Below are positions 7,147 through 12,892 of a stretch of DNA of 12,892 nt, in pieces (within the stretch, counting starts at the first letter, position 1; the number at the start of each line of letters is the position of its first letter). Source of the stretch: Candidatus Delongbacteria bacterium (GTDB taxonomy: Bacteria; UBA4055); contig JAQVNT010000020.1 of NCBI GenBank assembly GCA_028702975.1, forward strand, positions 1 to 12,892, read 5' to 3'. The position numbers and the translations under genes were made by a program. The notes beneath the pieces were generated by a model. The model was given only the letters and a program-made list of their open reading frames with translations. It made no database searches and was not told the DNA's origin.

Positions 7147-8487
7147 CTAGTATCCGAGGTCCATCATGGCATCAGCGATTTTCTTAAATCCGGCTATGTT
7201 CGAACCTCTTACATAGTTCACGAACCCGCCTTTTTCTTTTCCGTACTTAACGCCTGCGTCATGAATGTTTTTCATGATCATTTTCAGTTTTTCGTCAACT
7301 TCTTCTTTTGCCCATGAAAGTTTCATGGAGTTCTGGCTCATTTCAAGTCCTGATGTAGCCACTCCGCCGGCGTTAGCCGCTTTACCGGGAGCAAAAGCGA
7401 TCTTTGCGTGTAAGAATTCTTCAACAGCATCTGCTGTACAACCCATATTTGAAGTCTCAACCACATATTTAACGCCGTTTTTGATCAGAGTTTTTGCGTC
7501 ATCACCGTTAAGCTCGTTCTGTATTGCGCAGGGGTGAGCCATGTCACATTTTACTTCCCAGGGTTTTTTACCTGCGAAAAATTTTGCGCCTTTGAATTTT
7601 TTTGCGTAAGGAGCAACGATATCGTTATTTGAAGCTCTAAGTTCCAGAAGGTAGTCGAATTTTTCCTGGGTGTTAACGCCCTCTGCATCATAAATGTATC
7701 CGTCAGGTCCTGAGATAGTAACAACTTTCGCGCCGAGTTCAGTAGCTTTTATTACTGTACCCCAAGTAACGTTACCGAAACCTGAACATGCAACAACTTT
7801 ACCCTTCATCGAATCTTTCTTGTATTTTACCATTTCATTTGCGTAATAAACCGCTCCGAAACCTGTTGCTTCAGGTCTGATAAGCGATCCGCCCCAGTTC
7901 AAACCTTTTCCTGTAAGAACGCCTGTATTCTCGTCTCTGAGTCTTTTGTACTGTCCGTACATGTAACCGATCTCCCTTCCGCCTACTCCGATATCTCCTG
8001 CGGGTACGTCTGTCTCCGGTCCGATGTACTTCTGAAGTTCAGTCATGAAAGAACGGCAGAACCTCATTACTTCGTTGTCTGATTTACCTTTGGGATTAAA
8101 ATCCGATCCGCCTTTTCCTCCGCCCATAGGGAGAGTTGTCAGACTGTTCTTGAACATCTGTTCGAAACCGAGGAATTTTAGACCTCCCAGTGTTACGCTC
8201 GGATGGAACCTGAGTCCGCCTTTGTAAGGTCCGATAGCGTTGTTGAACTGAACTCTGTATCCCTTGTTGACCTGGATCTCGCCCTTATCATCTTCCCATT
8301 CAACTTTGAACATGAAAACTCTGTCAGGTTCAGTTATTCTGTCAAGGATCTTTCCTTTAAGGTAACGGGGGTTCTCGTTAACCATCTCGATAACAGATTC
8401 CACAACTTCTTTAGCCGCCTGAATAAACTCAGGTTGAGCAGGATTCTTTCTCTCAAGTTCAGCCATGAACTCTTTTAGTTTGTACAT
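7147..8487 (-). CDS. gdhA: Glutamate dehydrogenase, hexameric family I
   Basis: This enzyme interconverts glutamate and 2-oxoglutarate plus ammonia using NAD(P). At 446 residues it has the normal length for the small hexameric bacterial class. Substrate and catalytic residues are present: Lys89 (GPYKGG), Lys113 (QMFKNS), catalytic Lys125 (MGGGKGGSDF) and Asp165 (PAGDIGVG), at the same numbers as in the Clostridium symbiosum enzyme. The nucleotide-binding domain has GFGNV (236-240) and then ISGPDGYIYD (258-267), which resembles the NAD-dependent C. symbiosum enzyme; coenzyme choice therefore remains open. The ATG at 8487 has GAGG 5 bp upstream. The gene is a single-gene unit between its own promoter (8559-8587) and a palindromic terminator (7094-7129), with a leader of about 65 bases. 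Family identity is very secure. Confidence 0.96.
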   Translation of the reverse strand: MYKLKEFMAELERKNPAQPEFIQAAKEVVESVIEMVNENPRYLKGKILDRITEPDRVFMFKVEWEDDKGEIQVNKGYRVQFNNAIGPYKGGLRFHPSVTLGGLKFLGFEQMFKNSLTTLPMGGGKGGSDFNPKGKSDNEVMRFCRSFMTELQKYIGPETDVPAGDIGVGGREIGYMYGQYKRLRDENTGVLTGKGLNWGGSLIRPEATGFGAVYYANEMVKYKKDSMKGKVVACSGFGNVTWGTVIKATELGAKVVTISGPDGYIYDAEGVNTQEKFDYLLELRASNNDIVAPYAKKFKGAKFFAGKKPWEVKCDMAHPCAIQNELNGDDAKTLIKNGVKYVVETSNMGCTADAVEEFLHAKIAFAPGKAANAGGVATSGLEMSQNSMKLSWAKEEVDEKLKMIMKNIHDAGVKYGKEKGGFVNYVRGSNIAGFKKIADAMMDLGY

Positions 8488-8517
8488 CTTTTCCTCGCAT
8501 TTTTTAATTTATTCCAA

Positions 8518-8541
8518 GTGCTGTTACTTTTTTCACAACAC
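8518..8541 (-). promoter_or_regulatory. Imperfect inverted repeat in the gdhA leader
   Basis: Between the predicted gdhA transcription start and the start codon, nine-base arms at 8518-8526 and 8533-8541 can pair as a hairpin around a six-base loop, with one mismatch and one G-U pair (arms read GTGTTGTGA and TAACAGCAC on the minus strand). It could be an operator for a dimeric regulator or an RNA element, or chance in AT-rich DNA. It does not match a riboswitch I know. Confidence 0.25.
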
Positions 8542-8558
8542 TGCTTATTTTTGAACTC

Positions 8559-8587
8559 AATATAAACACCTTATTATAACCCGTCAA
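8559..8587 (-). promoter_or_regulatory. Sigma-70-type promoter of gdhA
   Basis: On the minus strand a TTGACG -35 box (8582-8587) is followed, after 17 bp, by a TATATT -10 box (8559-8564). Transcription should begin near 8552, leaving a leader of about 65 bases. It lies between the tRNA-Leu terminator and gdhA, as expected for an independent unit. A second AT-rich hexamer, TATAAT, occurs within the spacer but has no partner box at a good distance. Confidence 0.72.
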
Positions 8588-8631
8588 GACAAATTTTAAT
8601 GATTTTAAACTGATGAAACTTCCAAAAATAA

Positions 8632-8657
8632 AAAAAACGGCAATTCAGCCGTTTTTT
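8632..8657 (-). terminator. Rho-independent terminator of tRNA-Leu
   Basis: Arms AAAAAACGGC (8632-8641) and GCCGTTTTTT (8648-8657) form a ten-base-pair perfect inverted repeat around a six-base loop. On the minus strand the hairpin ends in a T run of seven. It begins 1 base after the predicted tRNA 3' end, so it should end the tRNA transcript; the short tail would be trimmed before CCA addition. Confidence 0.85.
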
Positions 8658-8658
8658 G

Positions 8659-8740
8659 TGCGGATAGAGGGATTTGAACCCCCACACCGTAAGGCACCAG
8701 ATCCTAAGTCTGGCGTGTCTGCCAGTTCCACCATACCCGC
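8659..8740 (-). tRNA. trnL-UAG: tRNA-Leu, anticodon UAG
   Basis: The minus strand folds into a class II tRNA of 82 bases. The acceptor stem pairs GCGGGTA with TATCCGC (one G-U pair), the discriminator base is A at 8659, the D arm is GTG/CAC, the anticodon stem CCAGA/TCTGG encloses loop CTTAGGA with anticodon TAG (reads CUA and other CUN leucine codons), a long variable arm is present, and the T arm carries TTCAAAT. The class II variable arm and the anticodon both specify leucine. The 3' CCA is not encoded, so CCA-adding enzyme is needed. The gene stands alone between its own promoter and terminator. Confidence 0.95.
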
Positions 8741-8751
8741 AAAACAGGGCA

Positions 8752-8780
8752 AATATATAACCGGAATATTTGAATGTCAA
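8752..8780 (-). promoter_or_regulatory. Strong sigma-70-type promoter of tRNA-Leu
   Basis: On the minus strand a consensus TTGACA (8775-8780) and TATATT (8752-8757) are separated by 17 bp. The predicted start near 8745 is about 5 bases before the mature tRNA, giving a very short 5' leader for RNase P. A perfect -35 box fits the high expression expected of a tRNA gene. It is back to back with the promoter of the plus-strand carboxylase genes. Confidence 0.8.
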
Positions 8781-8812
8781 GCGATTTTTCAGCGATATAA
8801 AATTGATTGCAA

Positions 8813-8840
8813 TTGATAAAAATATGACTTAAATTATAAT
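8813..8840 (+). promoter_or_regulatory. Sigma-70-type promoter of the carboxyltransferase operon
   Basis: TTGATA (8813-8818) and a perfect TATAAT (8835-8840) are 16 bp apart. Transcription should start near 8847, about 40 bases before the ATG. The leader carries the strong AGGAGG site at 8877-8882. The -35 box overlaps a 7-base direct repeat, AATTGAT at 8801-8807 and 8811-8817, spaced one helical turn apart, which could be a regulator site or chance. Confidence 0.65.
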
Positions 8841-8886
8841 GCCGGAACATTGGTAATGCGTACTAAATCAGATATTAGGAGGTATA

Positions 8887-10425
8887 ATGCTCGAAAAAAT
8901 AAATCAGCTTTTGTTAAAAGCCGGTATCCTGAAAAAAGGCGGCGGTGATGACAAGCTGATGAAAAGAAAAGAAAAAGGGCTCATGAGCGCCAGGGAAAGA
9001 ATAGAACAGCTTCTGGATAAAAATTCATTTAATGAAATAGATCTTTTCGTCGAACACCAGGGAAGAGATTTCGGACTGGATAAACAGAAACTCGCCGGTG
9101 ACGGGGTAATTACCGGATTCGGGAAGATCGACGGAAGACCGGTCTGTATTTTCGCTCAGGACTTTACGGTCGCCGGAGGATCTCTGGGGAGAATGCACGC
9201 CGCAAAGATCACTAAGGTAATGGACATCGCTTCAAATATGGGGATTCCCGTTATCGGCATAAACGACTCGGGCGGCGCCAGGATCCAGGAAGGCGTGGAT
9301 TCACTTGCCGGATACGGCGAGATATTCTACAGGAACACGATCAACAGCGGAAAGATACCCCAGCTTTCAGTAATAATGGGTCCATGTGCCGGCGGTGCGG
9401 TTTATTCTCCCGCCATAACAGACTTCGTTTTCATGGTGGACAAGCTTTCCCAGATGTTCATAACAGGCCCCAAGGTCATTGAATCCGTTCTCAGAGAAAA
9501 GATCGACCCTGAAAGTCTGGGCGGTGCGAGGGTACATAACGAGATCACGGGGAATGCGCATTTTTTTGCCGAATCCGAACTTGAATCGCTCGGACAGATC
9601 AAACAACTTCTCAGTTTCATTCCTTCAGCCTGGAATAAACCTCTTCCGGAAGCCAAGCCAAAACCTCCAAAAAACAGAAAAAAGATCGAAAATATAATCC
9701 CGGACGACAATAAGATAGCTTACGACATGAAAGATCTTATAGGATATATCGTTGACGACTCTTATTTCTTTGAAGTTCAGAAATATTTCGCGCCCAACAT
9801 TACTGTCGGATTTGCCAGACTGGACGGAAAACCTGTCGGAATAGTGGCGAACAATCCGAAATACCTTGCCGGCGTGCTTGATGTCGATTCAAGCGACAAA
9901 GCAGCAAGATTCGTCAGGTTCTGCGACTCTTTCGGAATACCGATACTTACCCTTGTTGACCTTCCCGGCTATCTTCCCGGGATCGATCAGGAGCACTACG
10001 GAGTCATCAGGCACGGCGCTAAACTTCTTTTCGCATATTCTGAAGCTACAGTTCCTACAGTAACGGTCATTATCAGAAAAGCCTACGGCGGTGGATATAT
10101 AGCTATGGCTTCGAAACATCTGAGGACTGACTTTGTTTACGCATGGCCGACAGCCGAAATAGCAGTTATGGGACCTGAAGGAGCATGTAATATCATTTTT
10201 GCAAAAGAGATATCCGAAGCATCTGATCCTGAAAAAGTCAGACAGGCAAAAATAAGCGAATACAAAGAAAAATACTCAAATCCGTATAATGCGGCTTCCA
10301 AAGCTTATGTTGACGCCGTGATCACTCCTGAAGAAACGAGAGAAAAGATCATAACTTCTTTCGAGATCGCCAAAACAAAGCAGATAGTAAAAAAACAACA
10401 CAAACACGATTCTATACCTCTATAA
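8887..10425 (+). CDS. Acyl-CoA carboxyltransferase subunit (propionyl-CoA carboxylase beta / methylmalonyl-CoA decarboxylase alpha)
   Basis: This subunit moves a carboxyl group between carboxybiotin and an acyl-CoA, most likely propionyl-CoA/methylmalonyl-CoA. At 512 residues it has the full length of PccB, MmdA and the transcarboxylase 12S subunit. It shows both halves of the crotonase-like carboxyltransferase fold: GGARIQEG (129-136) and GPCAGGAVYSPA (165-176) in the N-half, FITGP just after, and AYGGGYIAMAS (from residue 399) in the C-half, ending in the family's IPL tail. The ATG has AGGAGGT directly upstream. The gene is followed after 17 bp by a biotin carrier gene, which supports a multi-subunit biotin enzyme. 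No biotin carboxylase or membrane decarboxylase (beta) gene is in the window, so a carboxylase and a Na+-pumping decarboxylase cannot be told apart. Family very sure, substrate likely, direction open. Confidence 0.93.
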   Translation: MLEKINQLLLKAGILKKGGGDDKLMKRKEKGLMSARERIEQLLDKNSFNEIDLFVEHQGRDFGLDKQKLAGDGVITGFGKIDGRPVCIFAQDFTVAGGSLGRMHAAKITKVMDIASNMGIPVIGINDSGGARIQEGVDSLAGYGEIFYRNTINSGKIPQLSVIMGPCAGGAVYSPAITDFVFMVDKLSQMFITGPKVIESVLREKIDPESLGGARVHNEITGNAHFFAESELESLGQIKQLLSFIPSAWNKPLPEAKPKPPKNRKKIENIIPDDNKIAYDMKDLIGYIVDDSYFFEVQKYFAPNITVGFARLDGKPVGIVANNPKYLAGVLDVDSSDKAARFVRFCDSFGIPILTLVDLPGYLPGIDQEHYGVIRHGAKLLFAYSEATVPTVTVIIRKAYGGGYIAMASKHLRTDFVYAWPTAEIAVMGPEGACNIIFAKEISEASDPEKVRQAKISEYKEKYSNPYNAASKAYVDAVITPEETREKIITSFEIAKTKQIVKKQHKHDSIPL

Positions 10426-10442
10426 AAACAGGCGGATCAGAA

Positions 10443-10772
10443 ATGGACGAACTTATAATAGACGGCGCAAAATACGAAACGAATTTCACAAGAAAATACG
10501 AGCTCTTAAAGTCGCTTAAACCGCCTAAGCTGAACAAATCCGAGATCAGGGCCTTCATACCCGGTCAGATAACTGATATACCTGCCGTTAAGGGAAAGGT
10601 TATAAATGCAGGCAAGAATATTATCTCACTTGAAGCAATGAAGATGATCAACGAGATCGTTCTTGATTATGATATTCAGATCAGCGAGATTTATGTCAAG
10701 GCGGGCGATATTGTAGAGAAAAACCAGATCCTTATTAAATACAGTATTCCAAAAACGAAGAAGAAGAAATAA
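10443..10772 (+). CDS. Biotin carboxyl carrier protein (biotin/lipoyl-attachment domain)
   Basis: This 109-residue protein carries the biotin that shuttles carboxyl groups to the carboxyltransferase encoded just upstream. The C-terminal domain (about residues 34-103) has the biotinyl motif EAMKM with the modified Lys67, preceded by the IPGQI beta-hairpin segment and followed by the symmetrical GDIVEKNQILI half. The first ~33 residues lack a Pro/Ala-rich linker, which many decarboxylase gamma subunits and AccB proteins have, so this is a minimal stand-alone carrier. The tail is lysine-rich (KTKKKK). The ATG at 10443 has only a weak GGCGGA-type site and lies 17 bp after the upstream stop, so it is probably translated from the same message. 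Biotinylation would need BirA from elsewhere in the genome. Confidence 0.88.
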   Translation: MDELIIDGAKYETNFTRKYELLKSLKPPKLNKSEIRAFIPGQITDIPAVKGKVINAGKNIISLEAMKMINEIVLDYDIQISEIYVKAGDIVEKNQILIKYSIPKTKKKK

Positions 10773-10787
10773 ATACCGGTACTTGAA

Positions 10788-12830
10788 ATGATGGAACTCA
10801 TGTCCCCCGCAGGGAATAAGGAGGCTTTATATGCCGCCGTCGAAAGCGGGGCTGATGCAGTGTATCTCGGTCTTAATATGTTCAATGCGAGGCGTCCCGC
10901 AAGGAATTTTAAATTCGATGAGCTTGAGGAAACTGTTGCTTATGCGCATTCGAAAGGTGTCAGGGTTTATATTGCTCTTAATATCGACCTTAAATCAACC
11001 GAGTTGGCGGACGCGGCGAAGATCCTTATTTTTATAAAAAAGTGCAGGGCCGATGCGGTTATCGTAAAAGACCTTGCGCTGATCTACCTGATCGGAAAAT
11101 ATTTTGAGCCGCTGGAATTTCACTTAAGCACCCAGTTCGGGATAGCGAACTCGGCGGCAATGTCCGCCGCGGAGGCTCTGGACGCGTCCAGAGCCGTTCT
11201 CGCGCGCGAACTCGACAATGGCGAGATTAGCGCGCTGGTCAGGCCGTATTTTCCCAAAGCCGAGATATTCGTTCAGGGATCGATGTGCTTTTCGTTTTCC
11301 GGAAAATGTTTAATGTCATCATGGTTCGGGGGAAAATCGGCCAACAGGGGCACATGTCAGGCTCCGTGCCGGTTCAGGTTCGGCCGTGACGGGTCAGATG
11401 ATCTTCAGCCTTATTTTTCCATGAAGGACTTAAATCTGTCCGCAAGGCTGAAGGAACTCGAAAAGACCGGTGTTGCGGCACTCAAAATAGAAGGAAGGCT
11501 GAAGAGCGCGGAATGGGTAGGCGGGATAACACGGTTTTACAGAAGCCTTCTGAACGGCACTGAGCATGACGGTGCTGATCCGTCGCAGTTTTCCGGAAGA
11601 GAGCAGGGAGAAGGATTTTACGGTTCATGCGATAACCTCATCACTTCAAGGAATTCGGGAACGGTCCAGACAGCCGTCAGGTCAACTTCGGAAGACAGAA
11701 AAGAAAGAATGAACTGGTATGATCTTAAGATCGTCTGCGCCGAGAGGGTGAACATTTCAATTTCAACGGTTTACGGTGATGCCCGGCTTGAAGTCAGGCT
11801 AAAAAAGCTTGTTGATGAAAGAAGAGGGGTTTTTCTGTCTGAACTGGAAGAAAGACTGCGAGATGTATCCTTCGGTAATCTGTTCCTGGGCAGGTTCGAG
11901 ATCGACACAGATATTTTAATTTCAAAGTCCCAGCTTAACAATATCATCTCCGACCTCGGTTCTCTCATAGCTCCGATGAGCAGGAAAGAAATAAAATTCT
12001 TAAAAAGCGTAAAGCTGCCGCATAAACTTGATCACGAATTGCGAAATCCCGAACAGGACCCTAAAAATACGCTCGATGTATGCTTTGAGAACGCGAATCT
12101 GCTCAGAATAAGTTCAGGCGATATAGAACAGATCATTGATGATGTGAAGGATGCCGGGATCAAAAAGGTCATAGTTACCGAACCGCTCTTGGATCGTGCG
12201 GAGATATACAAAAGACTGGCGTCGAAGGTCAGGGTCGAACTGTCGCTTTTCCCGATCATGTTCGAAAATGAGCTTCAGGATATGAAAGATCTGATAAAGC
12301 TGCTCGAACACACGAACAATATTTCTTATGAGGTCAACGATTTAGGCCACCTCGAACTGCTCAAAGGGACATCCAAAAAGATCGACTGCGGGCACGGGCT
12401 TTCGCCTTATAACTTCCTGGCTGTCAAAAAGCTGAAAGAGCTCGGACTTGCGTCGGCTCACATACCTTTCGAGGCGGATATGGAAACTATAGAAGGCATA
12501 AAACTCTCTCCGCTGCCTCTCAGGATGACGGTATATTCAAGGATGCCTCTTTTCTATTCCAGAGCTGAGTCGGACAATTTCAAAGAAGGTGATTCTTTTA
12601 CCGACAGGCAGGGTTTTAAATTTTTTGTGAGAAAATACAAAAGCATCAGCATTTTCACTTCGGCTGAGCACTTTACCATAGAAGGCACAGACCTGAAGGG
12701 CATCAGGGCGCACGAGATCATAATCGACCTGACCGGAGAAGAGGGTATTCTGAAAAAATTCAGGGAACTTAAGAAAGATCCTTCCGCCTTCCCGGGCCGC
12801 ACATTCAACCTGAACAGAAAATTATTTTGA
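10788..12830 (+). CDS. U32-family (peptidase/RNA hydroxylase) protein, RlhA/YdcP-like
   Basis: U32 proteins were named as collagenase-like peptidases, but E. coli members RlhA (YdcP) and TrhP (YegQ) hydroxylate 23S rRNA C2501 and tRNA uridine 34. This 680-residue protein starts with the U32 signature ELMSPAGNKEALYAAVESGADAVYLG and has the four conserved cysteines Cys167, Cys174, Cys190 and Cys194 (spacing CX6CX15CX3C) in the segment GSMCFSFSGKC to GTCQAPC, followed by KDLNLSARLKELEKTG and ALKIEGRLKS. About residues 320-420 match the extra domain (DUF3656-like) of long U32 proteins, and 440-680 form a second, weaker barrel-like region. Length is near RlhA (about 650-670) and well above TrhP (about 450), so an rRNA role is favoured. 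Start may be ATG at 10788 or 10791; no clear ribosome-binding site is visible. The gap to the biotin carrier gene is 15 bp. Confidence 0.85.
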   Translation: MMELMSPAGNKEALYAAVESGADAVYLGLNMFNARRPARNFKFDELEETVAYAHSKGVRVYIALNIDLKSTELADAAKILIFIKKCRADAVIVKDLALIYLIGKYFEPLEFHLSTQFGIANSAAMSAAEALDASRAVLARELDNGEISALVRPYFPKAEIFVQGSMCFSFSGKCLMSSWFGGKSANRGTCQAPCRFRFGRDGSDDLQPYFSMKDLNLSARLKELEKTGVAALKIEGRLKSAEWVGGITRFYRSLLNGTEHDGADPSQFSGREQGEGFYGSCDNLITSRNSGTVQTAVRSTSEDRKERMNWYDLKIVCAERVNISISTVYGDARLEVRLKKLVDERRGVFLSELEERLRDVSFGNLFLGRFEIDTDILISKSQLNNIISDLGSLIAPMSRKEIKFLKSVKLPHKLDHELRNPEQDPKNTLDVCFENANLLRISSGDIEQIIDDVKDAGIKKVIVTEPLLDRAEIYKRLASKVRVELSLFPIMFENELQDMKDLIKLLEHTNNISYEVNDLGHLELLKGTSKKIDCGHGLSPYNFLAVKKLKELGLASAHIPFEADMETIEGIKLSPLPLRMTVYSRMPLFYSRAESDNFKEGDSFTDRQGFKFFVRKYKSISIFTSAEHFTIEGTDLKGIRAHEIIIDLTGEEGILKKFRELKKDPSAFPGRTFNLNRKLF

Positions 12831-12892
12831 ACGACTATTCCGATATTATCACACGCGTAAGCGATCACTGGAAAAAGAAATTCGGCAAAAAA
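12827..12892 (+). CDS. Start of a probable TIGR01212 (YhcC/YtqA-like) radical SAM protein, cut by right edge
   Basis: An open frame begins with TTG at 12827, overlapping the U32 gene's stop as TTGA, and stays open for 22 codons to the edge. Its end, SDHWKKKFGKK, resembles the N-terminus of the TIGR01212 radical SAM family (YhcC/YtqA), where a short helix ending in FGxK is followed by a GGFxCPNRDG segment and the CxxC cluster. That diagnostic part lies beyond the window, so the name is a pattern-based guess. The arrangement copies the TTGA overlap at the TPR-sprA junction, which supports this being a real, translationally coupled gene. No strong ribosome-binding site is seen. Confidence 0.45.
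   Translation, partial: MNDYSDIITRVSDHWKKKFGKK

Noticed and set aside
8659..8740. tRNA-Leu considered as an integration site for a mobile element
   Set aside because: The tRNA 3' end is followed immediately by its own terminator and gdhA; no second copy of the 3' end or integrase gene is present in the window.
8574..8816. Small open frames on both strands across the tRNA region
   Set aside because: They run through tRNA-Leu, its promoter and its terminator; the apparent peptides are translations of the tRNA sequence.
8855..8947. A 30-codon plus-strand frame beginning at an ATG in the carboxyltransferase leader, considered as a leader peptide
   Set aside because: It has no ribosome-binding site, overlaps the strong AGGAGG used by the main gene, and runs into the coding region in another frame.
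9367..10119. Minus-strand frames of 76-102 codons inside the carboxyltransferase gene
   Set aside because: They are shadows of a well-supported plus-strand gene and have no ribosome-binding site or known domain.

Overview
The window looks like chromosomal DNA (moderate, roughly 40-45% GC by eye) from a Gram-negative bacterium of the FCB superphylum (Fibrobacteres-Chlorobi-Bacteroidetes and relatives). The main taxonomic clue is the first ~770 codons of a SprA/Sov-family protein, the outer-membrane translocon of the type IX secretion system (T9SS). The promoters are plain sigma-70 type (TTGACA-like and TATATT/TATAAT boxes 16-17 bp apart), and two genes have strong Shine-Dalgarno sites. Bacteroidota usually use a -33/-7 promoter and weak Shine-Dalgarno signals, so I favour a less-studied FCB lineage (Delongbacteria, Cloacimonadota, Marinimicrobia or Ignavibacteria type). 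This is inference, not identification.

Layout. 1-7094, minus strand: a six-gene run read right to left from a promoter at 7066-7094. It encodes an M42 metallo-aminopeptidase, an Hsp15 (HslR)-like S4 RNA-binding protein, an ABC ATPase with degenerate motifs, a six-helix ABC-2-like permease, an exported TPR protein and SprA (cut by the left edge). Most junctions overlap or lie within 3 bp; the largest gap is 53 bp, before the TPR gene. 7094-8587, minus strand: gdhA (glutamate dehydrogenase) as a single-gene unit with its own promoter and a terminator that is a perfect 36-bp palindrome. 8632-8780, minus strand: a stand-alone tRNA-Leu(UAG) unit with promoter, tRNA and terminator. 8813-12892, plus strand: a divergent unit with an acyl-CoA carboxyltransferase (PccB/MmdA family), a small biotin carrier protein, a long RlhA-like U32 protein, and at the right edge the first 22 codons of a probable TIGR01212 (YhcC-like) radical SAM protein.

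How the genes may work together. The carboxyltransferase and biotin carrier are two parts of a biotin-dependent carboxylase or a Na+-pumping decarboxylase; the third part (biotin carboxylase or membrane decarboxylase) is not here. The U32 and radical SAM genes suggest RNA modification. The TPR-sprA pair, joined by a 4-bp TTGA overlap, is the most interesting part: an exported repeat protein translated just ahead of the T9SS pore, behind an ABC transporter pair with non-canonical ATPase motifs. Three genes appear to start with TTG, two of them inside a TTGA stop/start overlap. No mobile element, CRISPR array, phage gene or assembly break was seen, and no gene-free stretch exceeds 300 bases. Nothing clearly qualifies as a wholly new system.
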